Below are positions 56,401-64,000 of a DNA stretch of 64,000 nucleotides, one piece after another. Origin of the DNA: Anticarsia gemmatalis (Eukaryota > Arthropoda > Insecta > Lepidoptera > Erebidae). The notes beneath the pieces were generated by a model. The model saw nothing but the letters and a program-made list of their open reading frames with translations, was not told where the DNA came from and searched no databases. The translations under genes were made by a program, and so were the position numbers. The stretch lies in the NCBI RefSeq assembly GCF_050436995.1, contig NC_134745.1:13764001-13828000 (forward strand), written 5' to 3'. Position 1 is the stretch's first letter; each line of letters opens with the position of its first letter.

Positions 56401-57656
56401 TTCAAAGTGGCCAGTTTAGTTTCTAATTCCCATGGTTGTATATCTCAATAGTCGACAATAATGAGTGTCTGGAGACAACATTTTGAATAAACCAGTCTAA
56501 GAAACCTGTTATTCCAGTTTTAAAGGAACTACTGTAGGTCAATACTTCTTGCTAATTGTAGAAAAAGTTGAATGAACAGATATTTGAAGGGGAATGAGGA
56601 AGTGGACATCTTATTGTTATCATAATAATTGTTGTCTGTGTGACTCAAGTCCTTATTAATAAGCAGCTGTCAAGTTTCAGTTTCCTCTGACGAAGGCTTG
56701 ATTCCCTTGTATTAAACCACTATGGGTTCGAACCCTGTTTTCCTAACGTAAAGGCGATTCGGAGTCGAATGTAAAATATTGTTCAATATTATTCTTACCA
56801 ATGCAAGGTTCTTTACAAATAATGCACATTGAAACAGAAAGAACAATCCTTTCTCATAGCAATTTTATCTAGTTAATCTAGTCAAGCAAAAGGAAGACAA
56901 TGCTTTGTGTAATTTGGTGCTGCTTATATAGATCTGAATGGTTAAAAATATTGCTAATCTTAATACCCTCTTGCAACATAACTTTCAAACCAATCCACAC
57001 TTTGTTTTAAGACCACCTAAAATCCTCATTTCCCTTTATAAATCAAGAGATGCTAATATTTCTTGGAACAAACATTTATAAAGCTTCGAGCATCGAATAT
57101 TTTAAGTGTTTATGTCACACGATGACGAACGGCGACGATTTGATTCAGAGATGAGAATAAACAGATGCGGTCTCATTTCCCTTAAAAACACCTTCAAGCT
57201 AGGCTTTTATGGTGGATTAAACCTCTAATCTGCCACCCTGCTGAGCTCTAATAGGGAAAACCAGACATAATTAAAAGGGGCTTCACAAAACGTTGACGGC
57301 AGTTTCTTTACAACGATTTAATGTAAAGCGACTTCGTTTTTAATATAAACTAGAGTTGTAAGCGAGAAAATTTAACTGAAAAAACAGTAAACAAGATCTA
57401 AAAATATGTCTGACTGGTCCCATTGAAGCCGGGAACGCTCTATTGTTTGGCATTCGTAGTACAATTCTGTTAATTTAAAACCCACGTATTACATTAGCGG
57501 GGAGTATATTTGTGTGTTCTTTTGCCCAGTGACGTCACCGCCGAAGATGGTGAAACAGCCGACGCAGGAAGAGATCCTGTTCCAAGTGGCACAGCCCGGG
57601 GAAGTGGACAAGCCATTCATCATTGAGTGCGAGGCTGAAGGCGAACCGGCTCCTAA
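53455..57656 (+). CDS. Nrg: Neuroglian (L1-type cell adhesion molecule), first two coding exons
   Basis: Exon 53455-53512 encodes a signal peptide (MGTTRILCFVALISCSAAL) and ends in phase 1; exon 57530-57656 continues LTSPPKMVKQPTQEEILFQV and KPFIIECEAEGEPAP, ending in phase 2. This is the start of the first Ig domain and matches insect Neuroglian closely; the Ig Cys (IEC) is present. Later exons lie beyond the right edge; no second Ig exon was found up to 64000. Neuroglian is a membrane protein of neurons, glia and epithelia with six Ig and five fibronectin III domains; it acts in axon guidance, synapse stability and septate junctions, and binds ankyrin. The first intron is 4 kb and contains a SINE and a perfect palindrome. 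The start at 53455 was chosen because it gives a clean signal peptide. Confidence 0.9.
54023..54100. repeat. Perfect 38-bp palindrome with 2-bp centre
   Basis: 54023-54060 (starting AGTCTGCTACAGTCAGTTAT) is the exact reverse complement of 54063-54100; CA at 54061-54062 is the loop. An RNA from here would fold into an uninterrupted 38-bp hairpin. Confidence 0.98.
55253..55434 (+). mobile_element. tRNA-derived SINE, family B
   Basis: Head GGCCTCCATGGCACAGTGGT, B box GGGTTCGATTCCC, then AATAAATAGTTGTCTGG, CCTTTGTGTCC and AAGTCCCAGCGACACAAAAG, ending in AGCAAAGCAAAG. It shares body and order with 42221-42352. Confidence 0.75.
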
Positions 57657-60600
57657 GTACGTTCCTTTTGTTTTAAAGTGCACTTTACTACGAGCTCTAT
57701 TTGATTGTTCTAGTAGTTTTTTGTCTTTGTTATACGAAGTCGTGTTACTTTCGACTTTAGACGTACGTATAGTGAAATGCAGTCGAAAGTGACAGGAAAT
57801 TCGTCTATTTGTCAGTCTGGAACTTTTTGTAAAATGAGGAATCGATAGCGCGATATCATGCGATCGTTACGAGTAATTTTTGTTCAGGAATGGTTCTATG
57901 CCTGGTATTTTCTAGCTGATAAATAGTAGCGCTTCAAAAACGTTTTCATATACTGGTACGTAAAATCTATTAAGGTGACCCGTGATTCAAGTTTATAGAA
58001 CATACAAAACGCAATGCCATATACTGAATCATTGAAGACTTGAAGACCTAATTCAGTTTTAAGGAACATGAGTATGTCTAATAGAAATTCTAACCATGTG
58101 TTGCTGTTCTCAAGAGCATTCAACTACATTAGTATTAGATTGATGTTGCTATGTTCTTTTATAGTAGATATGATTCATCCAATCATAATGTTTTAGCGAT
58201 GACAAGGGTATGCGGGCGAACGACATACCATTATGCGTTTTAGAACTCTGTTACCTGTTTTTATGGGTTTGTCCTATCAATGTCACCTAAAGTATTTAAT
58301 ACACCGGTTGATGATTATAAGTTCCCGTGTTTTGACTGTCAATTTCGCGCATATTTTGTCAGGAATTCATAAAATCTGAGAAGAAACTGAGAATAAAATC
58401 TAATAGCGACACTAAAATCATCCTTGTCTTGACCACATTCAACGTTAAGGAAATGTGTTTTCTTCCACTCATCTCTATCAGCCATCAACTCTGTAATACT
58501 CCTTTTATTGTTCACACAATCCATCCATTAAATGACGTTTAAAAAAAAACGTCATTTAATGGTTATCTAAAAATATAGTACCAAAAACCAGTTGACGATG
58601 AATCGTTTAGTATCAGGTTTATGAATTTCGCAAGCTTACGTCTCTTTGAATTCTTGCTCCAAAGTTGGCAACGGTTTCCTTATTTGATAAGGACCTCTTC
58701 TTCCTGGAGGTTTGGGAGTACTATAGATTGTATAAAAATGTATACCAGTACACGATTTTATCAGTAAATACCACATAGTTTTGGTAGATGTGCTGCGATG
58801 ATTCATAATAACATAAACGTATTATTACTATGTTGTATGCTAAACACGTTTCAAATTTCAGTTAGCCGAAAAACATCTCGCTGGGTACAATTTTTAAATA
58901 AAATACACTCGTTTTTGTCAAGCTTTAGAAACAATTGTAAAGAAAATTAATTTACTGGTATTTCATGTGCAAGAATTATATCCACTTTTGTGTCCTCTCG
59001 TGATGTTTTTGGCGTGCAAAAATGTGTTTCAATTTGTCGTTTGTTGTACACAACGGAAATATGTTCTATGCATTTATTCAACCTTGTGCAGCAGTGGAAA
59101 ACATGTTTGAATGTAAATAACAGTCATTATAAAACACATATTTTCGGTTAAACACGGTTCGGTTCTCGCCTCGGGCCCGAACGGTACTTTAACGTACATC
59201 CAAAAATAACAACGGCGTCATACAATTATTATTAGAGTTATGAATGGAGACCGACATTTTATTTAATTCTTGAGAGGAAGTTATTATGCTAATGAAGTGT
59301 TTATAACGTCATAATAGTTTAGTCTTAATTTAGAGTCTTATTTTGATGACAAATAGAGCTATAATGCCTTGCATATACATCGCCTGAGCATGTTCTTAAA
59401 TGCAATATTGCTAACTGATTTCGTGATTAAAATTGAATCTTTAAAGTACTAGAGAATTAGAGGTATGATCAACAAAACAATAAATGACTGAGATCGTTAT
59501 TAAAGATAGCTCATACAAACAAGATAGTTTGGACAAGTTCCCGATTTCATCATCGTTAAGCCGAAGCTGTCACAACTCACAAGCGTCGTTAACACATTAC
59601 TATGTACGATTTTCTACTCGAAAAAGAGGTTTCTAACATAGCATTGCTGGTAACTTATATCTACAAGAATACGAAAGCAACGATCGGCTAAAATTCTGAA
59701 AATTCGCATTATGACGTCACAGTCCATGCTCAGTTTGTATGCTACATTTGTATGCTAAAAGGGTTGGAACAGCAAACACTGCCTTAGAAATCGTTACATG
59801 TTCAACAACAAAGTTTTCTTTGCTCCGCCTGTTCATTAAAAGGGACTTACAAGGCGCATTAATTACGCGTAGAATCGATAAAAGTACGAACTTGCCGAGC
59901 ACGTAGCCCCGGGATTGTAAATAAATAAGTTTTGTTCCGGAATGGCTACAAAACGTCCGTTGACTAAATGACTATTTACTGTTACAAAGTATAGGAAATA
60001 TTTATTTAATTAATACGTTTTAAGTCATAACAATTACGAACTTAATGGGTATAAGGCACGCCAATCATAGCTTCTCACTTACTTAGTGTAAGTACATTAA
60101 GTACTTATGTATTACGCCTAAATTATTGTCACGTTTCTTGATATATAAAGCAGCATTTTTTTTCTGTAGTCCTCTTAGTACGTCTATAAGAAGAACATAC
60201 TTTTAGTTTAAAATGCTAATAGAATACTGCAAAATATATAATCGTCATATTTTCATAGTATGTACAACTTTTACAGAACATAACCTATCCATAATCGAAT
60301 ATTCCGCAATCGCAATTTAGACTGGAGCTCAGGAAACGAGCTAACGAACTGAGAGGAGCAATCTAATATTTGCTGAAGCAATATTGAATGTATGTGCAAA
60401 TAGATTGCTATAGTAATGCTCTACATTTTATAAAAGACCTATCCATAGCATTTCATACTGTAAACTGTTTTTTCCGGTGTTTTTCTTCTATAGTTACCAA
60501 TTTTTCTATTCATAGGCAACCTGTAATTTCTCACTACTATTTCAACGCTTACGTCTGTAAGCTATAAGCGATTATTATTGTGTATTGAAAGATTATGGCG

Positions 60601-62855
60601 TAAAGTTATGGTAATGTCTATTTCCGTATTCCCCATAATACGCGTTTTAGAGCTCTAAAATGGATGTTTTAACGGTAAACAGAACTGTGAGGAAATGTTC
60701 CATAAAATACGGATATCGTGTGTGGTCTGCGAAAATAAGATTTTAAGACTGTTTCTTTGGATTTGGAGTAAAAACAAGATATATCGTAGTAGGTCGTGTA
60801 TATTATGAATTGGCATAGCATTTCGTGGAAACAACTACTAAATCTGCCATAAACTAAAAAGGAGTGCCAAAGTCTTATGAGAAAAGCTAGCAAAAATCTT
60901 ACAGCCACCTGTTTCAATTGGCAAAAAAAATTCAATGTACCAATCAACAATGACATACTTGTGATAATATGTTTCTGAAAGTCTCTTCTTTGAATCTAAA
61001 ACCCTCAAAACATCTTAAACTCTTTACTATCTATCCAATACAATATTCCTTTTATTATAACCAATGTGAACGTTCATCTACAATAGTCATCCCAGGGGAT
61101 CTAGTACCGCAGTATACGCACTAATGCAGTTAGATAAAATCAGCGATCCTTACCGTGACGTTGGCTTCCTGCTGGTGCATCCGTTGCTCTGATTCGTACG
61201 AGTTATTACTCACGGTAGCTGTATGCACTAGTTTATCCTACACGTGACTTTATGTATAGTGTTCAACCTATTGACCTCTGTGTCATGACAGTTCACTACT
61301 TATTTTATTCAGTACGTACAGGAGAGTATATAGGTGTTCTTTTTCTGGCGTTTTTGCTAATTTGTCCGTATTGATTCGGTAATTTTTGGTTGTTTCATGT
61401 ACGGATATCTAGGTGTCTTTTTCTGGAGATTTTATAAGTTTATCCTTATTGATTCTGTCAATTATGTTTGGTTAATTTTTGCAAGAATAAGGTTTTGCCT
61501 TCATAATTTGATATCACAATATTAGGCTTTTTATCACTATTCATTATCTCCAGTAGGCGGCATGTGTCAAACATATTAATGATGTCTAATTTCTGAACAA
61601 AGATCTAGTATGAAGTCTATTATTTTCGTGTGATTTATGCTCGTTACTTTTAGTTTTTCAAGCCGCTTGAAATTTTTGTCAACTACAAAGACGTTGAAGT
61701 CTTTGTGGCTCGTAGTACCATACTTTACTGATCGTTGACCGCTTGTGTGTGCATTGTAAGGTGCATTGCAACAATAAAGTTTTCCTTTCATTATGATAGT
61801 GCAAGTCCCTTGTGAGGCTTTTCTATGTCTATGATAGACCTAGGCTTTGTAAATTGATACGTCGCGAAATCCTTTTAAATGCTCAGCTCGGCTTAAATCA
61901 CTTCCTAGTCTTCGTTTCCTTTGTCTTGGGAAAATTGTTTAACGAGGCAGGTGCTTCCGTTCTCTTAGCACTCTTTAAGGCGTTTCGTTTGAGGTTTAAT
62001 GTCCTTTATGCTGTTCCTCGCTAGATTCGTTTTGATGTCTGAAATATTATGTCTGGCACCCGAACAAATAAAAGTTTGTGCACGTAATGCAGTTTTGACG
62101 TATTGCCGTTCTGAATTGTTTTGCTTGACACTTAAAAAATGAAAGCATGTACATTATTAAAATACCTTGATGGAGTTCAGATAGAGTTTGACAAGATAGT
62201 TTTGGATTAAAAATGTAAAGTTAAGTAAAAATCTTTTTTTAATGTTAACTGGGTTCATAAGTTTTGACGATATACCGTAGGTAATAAATTTTATTCCCTC
62301 AGTTATTTGCCCGAAATAATGCCTCAAAAGGCAAAAAAGGTTAAGTCGCGTGCAATTATAAAACTTTGTTTTAACTACGTACTTCAAATTGAAAAGCATC
62401 ATTACCAGAATTGAATCTGATAGCAAATTCATTAACTACGGAACTCTATTACACTGATTGCTTTACGATGTCGATGACCATTACGCAGCACTTGTTCAAT
62501 ACTATATCATTAACACAAGTACATTTGAATCTGTAGTTATAAAAGGGCGTATCTCACGTTACAAGGACATAAGACATGTGCCTTTTAGAAACGACATGCT
62601 AAAGTATTATAAGCTACTAGAAATAAGTAGTTGGAGCTTTGATATATCGTTTCGAGTTAATCGTGTAAGCTTTTGTCAAAGGAAGACAGATTGGTAGGTA
62701 GCTCGGTACTCTCTTTGATGATTTCTTGGATTGATAAGAATTTAATGCCAATTTCTCTACTGAGAGATAAAATGTCCACTACTTATAGAGGCTTATCTTA
62801 TGATTATATAGGTTGAAAAGCGTGCTGTTTCGTACAAGCTATCCAATATAGAAAA
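57657..62855 (+). other. Nrg intron 2, first part
   Basis: More than 5 kb of AT-rich intron. No neuroglian exon, RNA gene or transposon was recognised except the hairpin at 58525-58562. Confidence 0.5.
58525..58562. repeat. 16-bp perfect inverted repeat with A-rich loop
   Basis: CCATTAAATGACGTTT (58525-58540), six A, then its exact complement (58547-58562). Could be a small MITE or a chance hairpin. Confidence 0.9.
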
Positions 62856-63059
62856 CTAGCTGACCCGCGCAACTTCGCTTGCATCACCGAAGGGAGAATG
62901 GGTCATAATTTTCCCCGTTTTCGTAACATTTTTCTTTGCTACTCCGCTCCTAATGGCCGTAGCGCGATGTTATATAGAATTTTTCAAATTGGACCATTTG
63001 TTCCTGAGATTAGCGCGTTCAAAAAAACAAACTCTTCAGCTTTATAATATTAGTATAGA
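62856..63059 (-). mobile_element. Short non-autonomous Helitron
   Basis: On the minus strand it starts TCTATACTAATATTATAAAG and ends GCGCGGGTCAGCTAG, flanked by A and T, as in the copy at 31470-31728. No helicase gene. Confidence 0.75.
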
Positions 63060-64000
63060 TGAGACGGCAAATATTTATTCTAAAAAAGATTTATTACCAG
63101 TATAGTATAACAAAATTTTACTTATAACTATGACAACCCTACTAAAAGAAATAAAGTAGGTACTTCTCGTTATTCACAGCGATAAATTATTACCCAAAGG
63201 TGGTAAATCTGACCGTAAATATTTCGATAAAGAAACTTAAATACTAAAAAATTAAGTACGTGAAAGTGTGTAATTTTAATGACAGTGATTAAAAGGTATT
63301 TATTAAGATAAACATTTAAAAAGAAAGTGACATGCACTTTTGCTAAATTGTAAGAGAGAATCAAATCTTAACGAAAGTAATAAAACAAACTTTTATTTCT
63401 TTCTTTCAAACAAGTTATATTTTATACGGAGCCACTTATAACTGGATGTGAACGAAATCAATGACCCGTCTTCGATAACGGTTACGATAGTAATTATAGT
63501 GATCATATAAATTAATTTTGTAGTATACAGCTCCGTCTATAAAAGCTTTTCTTCATAAAAATATGCATGGCATTGCCCTCAAAAAGTTAAGTCTTCTGGC
63601 TAAATGTATAAATGCATACCTCCTAGTTCTATATTCTATTCAAACAGATGAAGGCCAAGTAAAAGATTGCATAACTTGCCTTTTATACTGATAAAGACAT
63701 CACATTTAGCTGGCGTTGTAGATTATAGACCTAAGAACCTGACCCTTTTCTATATCTATCTATCTATTCTAGGAGCATCCACCATTTATTTTTACTTATC
63801 ATTCTTCTTCTTTAGACTATAGTATCAAATGTTTGAAGTACTGAAAATTATTTTTGAGAAAACATACCTTAATACAAATTGCATTACGAGAAGGAACTAA
63901 ATATTCCGGTCACGTTTGGTGTTGGCCAAATAGTCCATTGAAATGTTACATGAATTTTACATTTGTTAGAGGACGCAATTTTATTTTTGGAACATGTAGG
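63060..64000 (+). other. Nrg intron 2 to the window edge
   Basis: AT-rich; nothing recognised. Confidence 0.45.

Larger units (their letters stand above)
53513..57529 (+). other. Nrg intron 1
   Basis: AT-rich intron with the palindrome at 54023-54100 and a SINE at 55253-55434. A weak tRNA-like B box (GGGTTCGAACCC, about 56724-56735) is the only other signal. Confidence 0.6.

Noticed and set aside
56690..56770. tRNA-like sequence with GGGTTCGAACCC
   Set aside because: No acceptor or anticodon stem could be paired; probably a decayed SINE, too weak to list.

Overview
The window is nuclear DNA from an insect, most likely a moth or butterfly (Lepidoptera). It is AT-rich, genes have introns, and the spaces between genes are full of short transposable elements: tRNA-derived SINEs, Helitron ends, hAT and Tc1/mariner pieces, a foldback element and one intact BEL/Pao retrotransposon. 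The species is not identified. Eight cellular genes are supported.

Layout. 1-9.7 kb is gene-dense. Three genes lie on the minus strand: POLR1D-like (6850-6201), ZW10 (6199-2532) and the 5' part of RCC1L (1668-99, continuing off the left edge). SSR2/TRAP-beta (7520-9441, plus) diverges from POLR1D-like across a short shared upstream region. 9.7-21.8 kb has no recognisable gene but several mobile elements. TMEM63, an osmo/mechano-gated channel, sits at 24070-21845 (minus) as one uninterrupted coding exon. Sfmbt, a Polycomb-group MBT protein, diverges from it and covers 25586-49884 (plus) in seven coding exons. Its second intron (13 kb) carries a complete BEL/Pao element at 33161-40122 in antisense, with two 462-bp LTRs that read as identical. 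A minus-strand gene for an unrecognised 402-residue protein (51347-49982) meets the Sfmbt 3' end tail to tail. Neuroglian (Nrg) starts at 53455 and only its first two coding exons are seen; the rest of the window is Nrg intron.

The genes are ordinary eukaryotic neighbours, not a functional cluster: a mitochondrial RCC1-type factor, a kinetochore/ER tether, a translocon subunit, an ion channel, a chromatin repressor and a neural adhesion protein. The closest functional coupling is between POLR1D-like and ZW10: the POLR1D-like stop codon and the first in-frame ZW10 ATG are one nucleotide apart, which suggests a two-cistron transcript.

Most notable observations: the POLR1D-like/ZW10 junction; the recently inserted, apparently intact BEL/Pao element with a tRNA-Tyr-type primer site and a 49-bp tandem repeat leader; a perfect 38-bp palindrome in the Nrg intron; a 494-bp foldback element built from nested hairpins; and the unrecognised protein with a probable 7-nt coding first exon. 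No CRISPR, bacterial operon or viral genome is present. Exon borders were read by eye from splice motifs and reading phase.
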